A stretch of 64,000 nt of DNA from Chitinophagaceae bacterium (GTDB lineage: Bacteria > Bacteroidota > Bacteroidia > Chitinophagales > Chitinophagaceae): NCBI GenBank assembly GCA_019638615.1, contig JAHBTL010000028.1, positions 1-64,000 of the forward strand, read 5' to 3'. The notes under the pieces were generated by a model. That model was not told where the DNA came from and did not search any database. It saw nothing but the letters and a program-made list of their open reading frames with translations. How positions within the stretch are numbered: position 1 is the stretch's first letter; each line of letters opens with the position of its first letter. The position numbers and the translations under genes are program-made. Positions 9,058 through 18,335 of this stretch are shown here, piece by piece.

Positions 9058-10701
9058 CTACAAAGACACCCCTCTCTTCCACGGGATGAAATCATCCTGG
9101 TTGAGCTGTACCGCTTTTGGAATGACTTCGCCGCTGGCAGCTTTGATACAATATTCCAGGATTTCCTCTCCCATTTGCTCAATGGTTTTTTCTCCTTCAA
9201 TAATGCCGCCGGTATCAATGTCAATAATATCTTTCATTCTTTTTGCCAAAGATGAATTGGTTGCTACTTTAATGGTCGGGCAAACAGGATTGCCTGTTGG
9301 CGTGCCGAGTCCGGTAGTAAACAATATCAATGTAGCACCGGAGGCTGTTTTACCCGTAGTTGCCTCCACATCATTACCGGGAGTGCAAACCAGGCTCAAC
9401 CCCGGTTTTTTCACTTTCTCCGTATAGTCCAGCACATCCACCACAGGTGATGTGCCGCCTTTTTTGGCCGCCCCGGTTGATTTGATAGCGTCAGTGATCA
9501 GCCCGTCTTTTATATTACCAGGGGAAGGATTCATGTGAAATCCCGAACCTACTTTATGCGCCAGCTCATCATAGCCACGCATTAAGGTAATAAATTTCTT
9601 GGCAGTAGCTTCGTCCACCGAACGGTCAATCAACTCCTGTTCTGCCCCGCACAATTCAGGAAATTCAGCCAATAATACTTTAGCACCCAGGCCTGCCAGT
9701 AAGTCCGCACAATAACCCACGGCAGGGTTGGCCGATATACCGCTGAATCCGTCACTGCCACCACATTTTACACCTACACACATTTCAGATAAAGGAGCCG
9801 GCGTACGCTCTATTTTATTCAATTCAACCAACCCTTCAAAGGTTTTGCGTATGGCTTCAGCCACGAGTTGTTCCTCACTTTGCGATTGCTGCTGCTCAAA
9901 AATATATAATGGTTTATCAAACGAAGGATTGCGTTCTTTCAGGTACTTTAAGTAATCCTGTACCTGTAAATTCTGGCAACCCAGGCTTAACACGGTTACC
10001 CCGCCTACATTCGGATGATCTGAATAGGCAGCCAGCAATTTACCCAGCGTTGCAGCATCCTGGCGTGTGCCGCCGCAACCACCCTGGTGATTCAGGAACT
10101 TAATGCCATCAATATTTTTAAAAATCCTGCGTTGTTTGGGATCAGGCTCCAATGCTGATATATCAACTGCACTTAAATCTGCTCCCTCTTTAAATGCATC
10201 AACCAATGATTTGGCATAGGATTTATATTTATCAGTAACAGCATACCCCAGCTCGTTATGCAATGCTTCCCTGATCACATCCAGGTTCCTGTTTTCACAA
10301 AATACAGTGGGGAGAAAGAGCCAGTAGTTGGCTGTACCCACCCGTCCATCGCTACGATGGTATCCATTAAATGTTCTGCCTGCAAACTTTGACACATCCG
10401 GTGCATGCCACTCATATTTTATACCCCGGTAGGCATAAGGATCAGCAGCATGCCTGGTGTTATCAGTAGTCATCCTTCCACCTTTTGGCACGTCAAACTG
10501 AATTTTGCCTACCAGCACTCCGTACATATACACAGAGTCGCCGGCTTTCATATCGGTAATAAAAAATTTATGCTTGGCATCTACATCATCAACCAATGTA
10601 TAACTGTTGCCGCCATGCTCAATTACTTCCCCTTTTTTCAGATTTGTAAGGGCAACCAATACGTTATCTTTTGGATGAATCTTCAGAACTCTTGCTTTCA
10701 T
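9058..10701 (-). CDS. UxaA-family sugar-acid dehydratase (altronate dehydratase-like)
   Basis: 547 residues with an N-terminal SAF-type domain (about residues 1-90), then the UxaA catalytic region. The latter contains R-S-D-G-R-V-G-T-A-N-Y, N-H-Q-G-G-C-G-G and a C-V-G-x-K-C-G-G-S-D-G-F-S-G block. The family dehydrates D-altronate and, in other members, galactarate- or fuconate-type acids. The SDR 136 bp downstream makes a two-gene sugar-acid module plausible. Which acid is used cannot be read from sequence. Confidence 0.88.
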   Translation of the reverse strand: MKARVLKIHPKDNVLVALTNLKKGEVIEHGGNSYTLVDDVDAKHKFFITDMKAGDSVYMYGVLVGKIQFDVPKGGRMTTDNTRHAADPYAYRGIKYEWHAPDVSKFAGRTFNGYHRSDGRVGTANYWLFLPTVFCENRNLDVIREALHNELGYAVTDKYKSYAKSLVDAFKEGADLSAVDISALEPDPKQRRIFKNIDGIKFLNHQGGCGGTRQDAATLGKLLAAYSDHPNVGGVTVLSLGCQNLQVQDYLKYLKERNPSFDKPLYIFEQQQSQSEEQLVAEAIRKTFEGLVELNKIERTPAPLSEMCVGVKCGGSDGFSGISANPAVGYCADLLAGLGAKVLLAEFPELCGAEQELIDRSVDEATAKKFITLMRGYDELAHKVGSGFHMNPSPGNIKDGLITDAIKSTGAAKKGGTSPVVDVLDYTEKVKKPGLSLVCTPGNDVEATTGKTASGATLILFTTGLGTPTGNPVCPTIKVATNSSLAKRMKDIIDIDTGGIIEGEKTIEQMGEEILEYCIKAASGEVIPKAVQLNQDDFIPWKRGVSL

Positions 10702-10880
10702 CTTTCAAACAATTAGTGGAACATTCCTGAGTTTAATTTCTAAATAACCAGCGAAATTATTGAAATGGAAGGGGATAATAAAAAAATGAATTTGGGCAGG
10801 GGTAATGAGTATCTCTTTGCCTTGTCTGTCTCTGCCGGACTTTCAGTTATCTAAAATTAATTTTACTAAATCATATTTTC

Positions 10881-11501
10881 TTAAAAATAAACTACTCCTT
10901 CACGTCCTCCTACCGGCAGCGTATGGTCAAACCTTCCCCTGGTAATTTTAAATGAAGGCAAGGTCGCTTCAAAAATACCTGAAAGCTGGTTATTAATTCC
11001 CACAACATTGCCTGGCATAAGTATTGCCTTATGAAAATAAATACTGCCGGTTCCCTTTTCCGAACGGTTATGATTAACCATAAAATATCCGCTAACTCCA
11101 TCTATTACTAACCGGGTATTGTTAAACTCGTTAAAATCACTATAGGCGAACTCTTTTTTTACAGCCAGCACCACACTCACAGAATAAGGATTGGACGCAT
11201 CTGAATCAGCCTGCCAGTTAATGGTGAGCGTATCGCTGTCGCTTCCGGAATCATCTTTGAACAATTCAATTTCCGGGTAAAGAACACCCCTGCTGAATCC
11301 TCCCTCATACACCCTGTCTCTTGTTCGAAAAGGGTGCCCGTCAATATAGCACGACATTACATTATTGCCCATATCCGAAAACACAGATAAATCTTTAGCA
11401 TCATCATCCTCATAGAATACAGTATAGTTCTTATCACATGAGCAGAGTGATATTGCTACAAGAGAAATTATGATCCATTGTACAGGTATAATCAGTTTCA
11501 T
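10881..11501 (-). CDS. Hypothetical lipoprotein
   Basis: 206 residues. A hydrophobic leader ends in lipobox S-L-C-S-C (about Cys22), followed by an acidic stretch (E-D-D-D-A-K-D). The remainder looks beta-rich, with no recognised domain. Its ATG overlaps the stop of the upstream barrel gene by 4 bp (11498-11501), so the two are translationally coupled. They probably form one envelope unit. Confidence 0.7.
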   Translation of the reverse strand: MKLIIPVQWIIISLVAISLCSCDKNYTVFYEDDDAKDLSVFSDMGNNVMSCYIDGHPFRTRDRVYEGGFSRGVLYPEIELFKDDSGSDSDTLTINWQADSDASNPYSVSVVLAVKKEFAYSDFNEFNNTRLVIDGVSGYFMVNHNRSEKGTGSIYFHKAILMPGNVVGINNQLSGIFEATLPSFKITRGRFDHTLPVGGREGVVYF

Positions 11502-12151
11502 TTATTCCTTTTTTTAAATTCAACAGCATACCCTATGCTTATTGCAAAAGGGACTGGTAATTTATAGCTATAGTTATGAAGGCTGTCTACCAGGGGAGAT
11601 GACAAAAATTCCGCTTGCACGAAAACAGCTCCATTACCGATATCACGTTTATACTGAATTCCTCCTCCTATGCATAGCCCGAACTTTTTCAAGGATCTGT
11701 GGGGGTTAAGTACCGTATATTTTTCCAGGTTATAATCATTATAACCTACAGCTATTTTTTGATAGGTAACACCGGCATTAACAAATGGTGATATGGTATT
11801 TTTATCCGCCCATGATATCAACCTGAACCTGTTGCTGATTACAAACCCGGCAGAATACCATTTAGCTCCATATCCTGTTGCAATGCTCAGGGGCAATGAG
11901 GGATCAGAAGTATAAGCAGCATCTCTGCCTGAATTTTTATTTAAAGGAAGCCCACCCTGAATCCTGATCAGCATGTTGTATACCCGATGGTTGATAACCG
12001 GATATTGCAGCCCGATATTTACCTGGCTATACGAAGGCTTATTGGCAAGGTCAACACTATAACCAATATACGGCTCAACAGCATTTTGCGAACGCAACAA
12101 AAAAGGGATAAGAAATAATAAAGCAAAAATCATGGGCTTAAGTGTATTCAT
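11498..12151 (-). CDS. Outer-membrane beta-barrel-like hypothetical protein
   Basis: 217 residues. A signal peptide (F-A-L-L-F-L-I-P-F-L-L-R-S-Q) is followed by alternating hydrophobic strands with Tyr and Gly-rich turns, typical of a small Bacteroidota barrel of the OmpW/porin-like type. No named domain is recognised. It is coupled to the downstream lipoprotein gene by a 4-bp overlap. Confidence 0.65.
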   Translation of the reverse strand: MNTLKPMIFALLFLIPFLLRSQNAVEPYIGYSVDLANKPSYSQVNIGLQYPVINHRVYNMLIRIQGGLPLNKNSGRDAAYTSDPSLPLSIATGYGAKWYSAGFVISNRFRLISWADKNTISPFVNAGVTYQKIAVGYNDYNLEKYTVLNPHRSLKKFGLCIGGGIQYKRDIGNGAVFVQAEFLSSPLVDSLHNYSYKLPVPFAISIGYAVEFKKRNK

Positions 12152-12230
12152 CTGGCATCATATTGAATGTTGATATAAGTGACAATCAAAATAATGAAAA
12201 CGTTGCCTCCGGTTTTTGTGATATATATTT

Positions 12231-12516
12231 CAATGTCGTTTCCTTAAGAAAGCATAGCATTTTTTAAGATTAAGTTGTTGATTGCCTCAAGCCGGTCCCG
12301 CCACTTGGCGGGATATCCGAAGCGCCCCTGCCTTTTGCTTTGAGGAGACCTGTCAGCTTCATATCATTGTTCACCAATCCCTTTGATCGGCTGTAGTACA
12401 AATCTCACGCAAAAAAAGGCGGCTTATTCGGATACTGGTAACAGTGCGATAAATCTCTGCTTCGCTAACTAATTAAAATTTTTATCATGATTCTTATGCT
12501 AAAGGAAACGACATTG
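12231..12516. mobile_element. Non-autonomous transposable element (MITE-like)
   Basis: The 286-bp element has perfect 15-bp terminal inverted repeats: CAATGTCGTTTCCTT at 12231-12245 and its complement at 12502-12516. They are flanked exactly by a perfect 10-bp direct repeat, ATATATATTT, at 12221-12230 and 12517-12526, which is the target-site duplication. The interior has no substantial ORF, so a transposase must act in trans. The 10-bp duplication suggests an IS4-like family (inference). It lies between the barrel gene and the truncated Crp/Fnr gene. Confidence 0.8.
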
Positions 12517-12627
12517 ATATATATTTATCCAATTTTCTTTATCCATGCAAGCGGGAAAAGCGGTTTTCCATAGCATTCAACCACTTTTGCCGTTTTCTAT
12601 CCGATACGAATTTTACCATACAAAGGT

Positions 12628-13152
12628 TTATCCATTAACGGGTGTAATACCGAGGTAAGATGCAATATAACGCTGGGGCACGCGCTGCAAAATTTCGGGG
12701 CGTTGAGCCAAAAGCTCTTTATATCGCTTCTGAGGATTGTCTTTAATGCGGGAAAGAAAAAGCCGTTGATAAAAAAACAAGCGATGAAATATTTGTTTTT
12801 CAATTTCGCTTTTAATAGCAGGAGAATGACCGGTAATGAATTGGAAATCTTCTTTTGAAATGCTGTGAATGATAGAAGGCTCAATGCTTTCGATAGTAAA
12901 AAGGCTTGGCTGACCGGTCATGAAGCTTTCGACCGAAGAAACCGCCTCCCCTTCAAAGAAAAACTGGAAGGTTATGTCTTTACCGTTATTGTTAAACCAA
13001 CTGCGCATACAGCCCTTTTCAATATAATAACCTGTTTTTGAAATTTGCCCTTCGCGCAGCAATACGGTTCTGGCGGGAATTTCCTGTCGTTTAAAAAGAT
13101 GACTGAATTTTTCCCATTCGCTATTGGGAAGAGAAGCTTTATGCTTGCTCAT
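12628..13152 (-). CDS. Crp/Fnr-family regulator, C-terminally truncated
   Basis: 174 residues: a cyclic-nucleotide-binding-like beta-roll (about residues 15-115) then the dimerisation helix and the start of the winged HTH (Y-I-A-S-Y-L-G-I-T-P-V). Family members of this type continue with S-L-S-R-I-R and run to about 190 residues. Here the frame ends N-G-stop directly after P-V, so the DNA-recognition helix is missing. The protein is probably unable to bind DNA normally; the gene may be a recent pseudogene. The MITE lies 102 bp beyond its 3' end. Confidence 0.8.
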   Translation of the reverse strand: MSKHKASLPNSEWEKFSHLFKRQEIPARTVLLREGQISKTGYYIEKGCMRSWFNNNGKDITFQFFFEGEAVSSVESFMTGQPSLFTIESIEPSIIHSISKEDFQFITGHSPAIKSEIEKQIFHRLFFYQRLFLSRIKDNPQKRYKELLAQRPEILQRVPQRYIASYLGITPVNG

Positions 13153-13315
13153 ACAGTTTATTTTAGAGATATAAAATTAAACATTGAAAGTGACGGCTAC
13201 CATCTTAAATGATAAAGCAGAGATCATAAAAAGTTCATTATACAACAGGCAGCCATATAATGCTTTGATTTCCGAAGCGAAGTAATTAACTTTAACCCTA
13301 TATGATATTTATGCT

Positions 13316-14566
13316 ATGCTAAAACACTTCGTAATTATATTCTCCTTTTTTACAAACTTTTGTGCACAGGGCCAGCATAGGATTAAAGATTATGTTGCAG
13401 ATAAAACAACGCGCATCAATTCCATAGATCCGGATGTTATAAACTATGAAAATCTTGAGCCAATAGGAAACGCTATTGGTGATGCAAGTATAGTAATGCT
13501 CGGTGAGCAGGATCATGGCGATGCTCCCGCTTTCCTTGCTAAAAGGAGATTGATTAAATACTTACATGAGAAAAAGGGATTCAACGTACTGGCATTTGAA
13601 AGTGATTTTTTTGGATTGAATTATGGATGGGATAGGGTGAATAAAACAAAATCTGAAATGCAATCATTTATTGAAAAAAATATTTTCCCTGTCTGGACAA
13701 TGTGCTACACATGCAAAGACCTTTTTTTTGAGTATATACCTTCAACTTATCAAACAGGTAAGCCTCTTCATATCACCGGATTTGATAATCAACTGGAATT
13801 AGATTATTCATCCCAACATCTGGTAGATTATATGGATAGTACAATGCGAAGTTTGGAACTACCTATAACAAAGCAGGAAAACTATTTATCTGCAGTATTA
13901 CCCTCAATAGATTCGGTAAAATATTGGACAATAACAGACAGCAATTTCTTTTTTCGGAGCTACGGGTATTTAAAGGCGATTAAATTACAATCGGCCGGGA
14001 AAATACCGCCGGATAGCTTTTTTGAAATTATAATCAACAACCTGGTAGAAGAAAACAAAATGCATCAATCAGGTATAAAATCAAGCCTGAAGGGAAGGAA
14101 TATCAGAGATCAACAAATGGCTGAAAACTTAAAGTGGATTCAGCTCCATAAATATCCGAACGAAAAAATAATTGTTTGGGCTGCCAATGCACATATTGCT
14201 AATTACATTTACAACGATCCCAAAAAGAATGAAACGAAAATAGCGGCGATGGGTCATTATGTAAAATCAGATAGTACACTGTCCGCTAAAACATATATTC
14301 TCGGATTTACCTCGCACGAAGGAATGGCCGGGCGGCTCGGTTATCCAAAATATAAAATACGCAACCCTCAAAAAAATGGTTTTGAAAATTGGATTAACCC
14401 TTCTTTTAAATATGCCTTTACTGACTTTAAGCAATACAATAAAAGCAAGAGTACAGATTATTTTTATTTAAAAGCTCTGGGACATCAAACCGCATTTAAA
14501 AAAGACTGGAATAATATTTTTGACGGAGTTCTTTTTATAAGAGATATGTACTCCTGCCAGGAATAA
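13316..14566 (+). CDS. Erythromycin-esterase-family protein
   Basis: 416 residues with an N-terminal signal-like segment (F-V-I-I-F-S-F-F-T-N-F-C-A-Q-G). The EreA/EreB-type fold is marked by G-E-Q-D-H-G-D (catalytic-type Glu and His), F-E-S-D and A-N-A-H-I-A-N. Only some relatives hydrolyse macrolides; chromosomal Bacteroidota copies mostly have unknown substrates, so resistance should not be assumed. It is divergent from the Crp/Fnr gene. Confidence 0.82.
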   Translation: MLKHFVIIFSFFTNFCAQGQHRIKDYVADKTTRINSIDPDVINYENLEPIGNAIGDASIVMLGEQDHGDAPAFLAKRRLIKYLHEKKGFNVLAFESDFFGLNYGWDRVNKTKSEMQSFIEKNIFPVWTMCYTCKDLFFEYIPSTYQTGKPLHITGFDNQLELDYSSQHLVDYMDSTMRSLELPITKQENYLSAVLPSIDSVKYWTITDSNFFFRSYGYLKAIKLQSAGKIPPDSFFEIIINNLVEENKMHQSGIKSSLKGRNIRDQQMAENLKWIQLHKYPNEKIIVWAANAHIANYIYNDPKKNETKIAAMGHYVKSDSTLSAKTYILGFTSHEGMAGRLGYPKYKIRNPQKNGFENWINPSFKYAFTDFKQYNKSKSTDYFYLKALGHQTAFKKDWNNIFDGVLFIRDMYSCQE

Positions 14567-14651
14567 CAAATGTATTGTACTCCTTCCTTCGCCTATAAAG
14601 CTTAATGCAGCAATCCTACAGATATTTAATCCTCATTTTCTACCTTAGCCT

Positions 14652-16832
14652 ATGCAACAACTTAAAAAAAATATACTTGCCTGTCTGCAACAGTTAAAAG
14701 GCAGCGGAAAATTTGCAAGTGTTCATACCGCCGGCTTTTTATTTCCAGGATTGGAAGTTGAGGGCGTAGGCGAAATTGCTTACCCCATAAATAAGCCCCA
14801 GGCAAAGGCTTTGATAGAGGCTGCACGTAAAGCTCCTTTCGGCAAAGGCAGCGAAACCATTCTTGACAACAGTGTAAGAAGCGCCTGGGAAATTAACGCT
14901 GACAAGCTTAGCTTCAACAATCCGGAATGGAGTAATTTTTTGAACGAAGCCATCAGCAACATCAAAACCGACCTGGGACTGGAGGGCTATACCGTTGCAG
15001 CGCATCTTTATAAATTGCTTATTTACGAAGAAGGCGATTTTTTTCTGCCGCATAAAGATTCTGAAAAAGAAAAAGGCATGTTCGGCACACTCATAATCGG
15101 CCTGCCCTCGCAATATACCGGCGGCGAACTGGAAATAAGCTTTGAAGGCATCAAAGAAACAGCTGCTTTTGCAAAAGCAAATGCTAACCACAGCATCAAT
15201 TATGCTGCCTTTTATGCGGATTGCGATCACGAAGTAAAGCCGCTTACATCCGGTTACAGGGTTTGCCTGGTGTATAATCTCATTCAGCAAAAAGCAGGTA
15301 AAAAAATCGAGCTGCAATCTTTACAAAATCATGCTGCCAGACTGGCTGAACTATTTGTGAAAGATAAGACCTCTGATAACGGTCGCCCTTATATCATTTT
15401 ACTTGGGCATCAGTATACGCCTGAAAATTTTTCATATGATGCACTAAAGCTGAACGACCGTGCCAAAGCCGAAGCGCTTTTGCTGGCGGCACGGCAGGCT
15501 GGTCATTACGGAAAACTGTGCCTGGTAACATCCTATCTTGCCGGTGCGCCGGCATATAGCGGTTACGAATATGATGAAGATGCCGTAATGGATGAGGTAT
15601 ATAATGAGTCGCTGTATATTGAACATTGGGCAGGTAATGAACCGCCCGATCTTGATAAGGTAGGCTTTGGGGAAAATGAGCTCATCGCGTCCTTTCCGCT
15701 TAATGATGGCGAGCCCATTGTAAAAGAATCAACAGGATACATGGGTAATTATGGTCCCGACCTCATGCACTGGTATCATTACGGCGCCGTAATGATCTGG
15801 TCGCCGCAATTAAATGCGCAACTGCTGCTTTCACAGAGCGCCGATACCCAGCTCAATTGGATTGATTATTTTAACCGTTCACAGCAAATAAACGAAGCCG
15901 AGATTACCACGGTGGAATGCATACTATCAACGGGATTAACCAATAGGGACCGCTATGAAGCTGATCCAAAAGAAAATTTTAATGCGGTGGTGAACTGGCT
16001 GATCAACCGGAAGGATAAAGATTTTTTATTAGCATTAAGCGGGGAGCGCCTGCAATTGTTTTTTAACAGAATAGATGCTGATCACTGGATAAAGCTTTTC
16101 GGGTTCCTGCACGCAGAACTTACAAGCGAAGTGCTTGAAAAGGTTACGGAAGATATTACGGTACCGGTTTTAGAAAAGTTACTGGCAGTAATAAAAGCAA
16201 TGCCTGAAGGCAGCGGGCTGAAAACCGCCGCCAATAAGCAAATGGCGCTGCTGCCTGGTTATTTCAAAGCATTGAATACAAAAACACAGCAACGCATCAA
16301 TGCCGCCGCACTGTCTGCTTTGTCCTGGATAGTGCAAAACCTGTCGCCCGAAAAAGAATGGACAAACGCTATGGGTGAAGCCCTTACCACAAACCTGCAG
16401 CGGAAGTATGTACATACCGTGCTTGTACCGCAATTATTATCTGAAAAAAAACAATCATCGCTTACAGGCATACTGCTCCAACGCTGTCGTGAATACTTAC
16501 AACAACGGGCAGATAACCAGCCCCAGCTCCCTGCCGACTGGAGCCGCAGCCTGCCTGATACGACCGGCTATGAAAAGCAATGGCAAATATTAAAAGCCTT
16601 TCTTGAATCACCGGCTGAAAGGGTATTCGATTACCGGAAAAATCAAAATGAAAGAAATGACCTGGAACGGGCTATCCAAAGGGTGGTGATTGATTTAAAA
16701 ACGGAAACTATTAAAAAAGGATCGCCACACACGCTTCGCATTACTAAAACCATAGACGCACACAAGCGGGAGATGAAGGACTGGCACGAGGATGTGCGGC
16801 TGCTGGAGCGGGTGAAGGAGAAAGGGAAGTAA
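14652..16832 (+). CDS. 2OG-Fe(II) oxygenase-domain protein with large C-terminal region
   Basis: 726 residues. The N-terminal 210 residues form a prolyl-4-hydroxylase-like 2-oxoglutarate/Fe(II) domain: iron ligands His134 and Asp136 (H-K-D), distal His193 (D-C-D-H-E-V) and 2OG-binding Arg203 (G-Y-R-V). The remaining 500 residues are mostly helical, with no domain I recognise. Substrate unknown; protein hydroxylation is the usual activity of this subfamily. A -7-like TACCTTAG sits three bases before the ATG, suggesting a leaderless message. Convergent with the J-domain gene, sharing a terminator. Confidence 0.82.
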   Translation: MQQLKKNILACLQQLKGSGKFASVHTAGFLFPGLEVEGVGEIAYPINKPQAKALIEAARKAPFGKGSETILDNSVRSAWEINADKLSFNNPEWSNFLNEAISNIKTDLGLEGYTVAAHLYKLLIYEEGDFFLPHKDSEKEKGMFGTLIIGLPSQYTGGELEISFEGIKETAAFAKANANHSINYAAFYADCDHEVKPLTSGYRVCLVYNLIQQKAGKKIELQSLQNHAARLAELFVKDKTSDNGRPYIILLGHQYTPENFSYDALKLNDRAKAEALLLAARQAGHYGKLCLVTSYLAGAPAYSGYEYDEDAVMDEVYNESLYIEHWAGNEPPDLDKVGFGENELIASFPLNDGEPIVKESTGYMGNYGPDLMHWYHYGAVMIWSPQLNAQLLLSQSADTQLNWIDYFNRSQQINEAEITTVECILSTGLTNRDRYEADPKENFNAVVNWLINRKDKDFLLALSGERLQLFFNRIDADHWIKLFGFLHAELTSEVLEKVTEDITVPVLEKLLAVIKAMPEGSGLKTAANKQMALLPGYFKALNTKTQQRINAAALSALSWIVQNLSPEKEWTNAMGEALTTNLQRKYVHTVLVPQLLSEKKQSSLTGILLQRCREYLQQRADNQPQLPADWSRSLPDTTGYEKQWQILKAFLESPAERVFDYRKNQNERNDLERAIQRVVIDLKTETIKKGSPHTLRITKTIDAHKREMKDWHEDVRLLERVKEKGK

Positions 16833-16936
16833 GGTGACACTTCTTGTATGTGTGTCACGGAAGCCTTTGTAGTTCGATCAACGCCGACTATTTTTTAACA
16901 GTCCTACATGATCTCAAAAAGTCAGTCCGCGACCAG

Positions 16937-16970
16937 GGTTCCGAACCTTTGAAAAGTTCGGAACCTTTTT
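16937..16970. terminator. Bidirectional intrinsic terminator
   Basis: A GC-rich 10-bp inverted repeat (GGTTCCGAAC at 16937-16946 and GTTCGGAACC at 16956-16965) is followed by a T-run on the plus strand. It lies between two convergent genes. It is also a copy of a dispersed CGACCAGG-type repeat seen again at 19367. Confidence 0.6.
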
Positions 16971-16971
16971 T

Positions 16972-18159
16972 CTAAAATCGCCAGGGACCTTCCTCTAAAA
17001 AGAAATCATCAAAATCATCATCTCTATCGAATGTTAAAAAATCGTCGATGCAATCCAGGATCACATCCCTGCTGTTCGTTTCCCGCAACAGCATCTTATT
17101 GTACTTTGTGTATTTTTTACATGTTGAGATATACGATTTCTTTTCACGATTCAATGCCTGTGTTGCCCAGGTTAAAGGCATACCACACAAATGAAATACA
17201 TTCGAGAATGCCGGATTTTCGCCAACGGCATACAGGTCATCCTCTAAACTTTCTACCTGTTCCTTTAATAAATCATTGTACAATTCCAGGGTTTGTTCCG
17301 GCGTGTCTGCCAATTGATTTTCATGCTTATGTACCCATTGCATTTCCAGCTCCAGTAATTCGGGCAGGCTCCTGTTATTATAAGCAACCGTTACCCGCTT
17401 CATATATTCTTCTTTCTCGGCTTTAGTATTTTCATCCGTCTCCGTATCGGGGTGCAAAATTTTAGCAAGCGACAGGTAGATGCTCCTGATACTTTTCTGC
17501 TTTAATGCTTCTTTTTGTTTTTCCCTTGCTTCCTTATCAATAGTGCGCTGGCTCTTCTTCTTATTGCTCTTCTTTTTATCCGTCCGTGTTTGTTCGTTCA
17601 ATCGTTCTTCTAAATGTGCCTGTATCTTTTCAAGATCAGGGTTTTTATCATTGAGCACAGACGGGTCAATTTTCAGCCCGGTTTGCTGATAAAACATATC
17701 CGCAAGCATTTCAGACATACCTGCCTGCTGGCGCTCCACTTCTTCCTCAAATGAAACATCGTTATATGTATTGAAAAGCGCTTTGTCTTTATCCGAAGGA
17801 GATATAACATGAAAAGCATCATCCAACAGTTCATATATAAGATCATCCAGTTGATTCCTGTCTGCCTTTGCAAGTTTTGCCTTTTTTCTCTTTTCATGTA
17901 GCAAATGCGCCATCTCAATTTTAGCATGACCCAGCTTTATCACTTCGGATCTTACCTCTTTTTCGAATACAATTTGTAAAGTGCGCAGCTTTTCATTCTC
18001 TTCTTCTATTTGTTTCTTCAGGTTAGCGATCTTTTTCGTTAACCTGTTAAATGCCTGCTGGTTTTTACTCAAAGGCTTCCCTTTGGATACTATTTTTGTT
18101 ATACTATTATTAGCCTGAACGGCTTTGTTAGGTTCTATATTGAATAATTTCGTTTGCAT
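16972..18159 (-). CDS. Coiled-coil protein with J-like domain
   Basis: 395 residues from ATG 18159. Residues about 30-100 are a charged coiled coil and about 190-222 a Lys-rich linker. Residues about 223-265 resemble a J-domain: I-Y-L-S-L-A-K-I-L then H236-P-D238, the motif that stimulates DnaK ATPase. The C-terminus is very acidic (R-D-D-D-F-D-D-F-F). It is not DnaJ, as the J-like part is internal and there is no zinc-finger region. It may be a specialised DnaK co-chaperone; clients are unknown. Confidence 0.75.
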   Translation of the reverse strand: MQTKLFNIEPNKAVQANNSITKIVSKGKPLSKNQQAFNRLTKKIANLKKQIEEENEKLRTLQIVFEKEVRSEVIKLGHAKIEMAHLLHEKRKKAKLAKADRNQLDDLIYELLDDAFHVISPSDKDKALFNTYNDVSFEEEVERQQAGMSEMLADMFYQQTGLKIDPSVLNDKNPDLEKIQAHLEERLNEQTRTDKKKSNKKKSQRTIDKEAREKQKEALKQKSIRSIYLSLAKILHPDTETDENTKAEKEEYMKRVTVAYNNRSLPELLELEMQWVHKHENQLADTPEQTLELYNDLLKEQVESLEDDLYAVGENPAFSNVFHLCGMPLTWATQALNREKKSYISTCKKYTKYNKMLLRETNSRDVILDCIDDFLTFDRDDDFDDFFLEEGPWRF

Positions 18160-18176
18160 AAAAATAAAATCAAAAG

Positions 18177-18335
18177 CTAAGAAGTTGTTTAAAAATAACT
18201 TCAGGCATACCCAACACGGAGAATGGAACACTGATAAAACGGATATTCACGGAACGTATCCGTATTTATCAGTATCATCCGTGTATTCCGTGTGCTATTC
18301 TATATTCCAAAAACTAATTTTAAACAGTTTCTAAG
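18177..18335. repeat. MITE-like inverted-repeat element
   Basis: Imperfect terminal repeats (AAGTTGTTTAAAAAT from 18182, and AAACTGTTTAAAATT read inward from 18330; 12 of 15 match) are bracketed by a CTAAG direct repeat (18177-18181, 18331-18335). The interior holds a palindromic 'ACGGAT...ATCCGT' block (about 18215-18295) common in Bacteroidota intergenic DNA. There is no ORF. It sits only about 18 bp before the J-domain gene, so it probably supplies or alters that promoter. Confidence 0.5.

Noticed and set aside
12628-13152. This Crp/Fnr protein as regulator of the sulfur and nor sites.
   Set aside because: Its recognition helix is missing, so it cannot be the expected DNA-binding activator.
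13316-14566. Macrolide-resistance esterase.
   Set aside because: The family is broad; sequence alone does not support macrolide hydrolysis by this chromosomal member.
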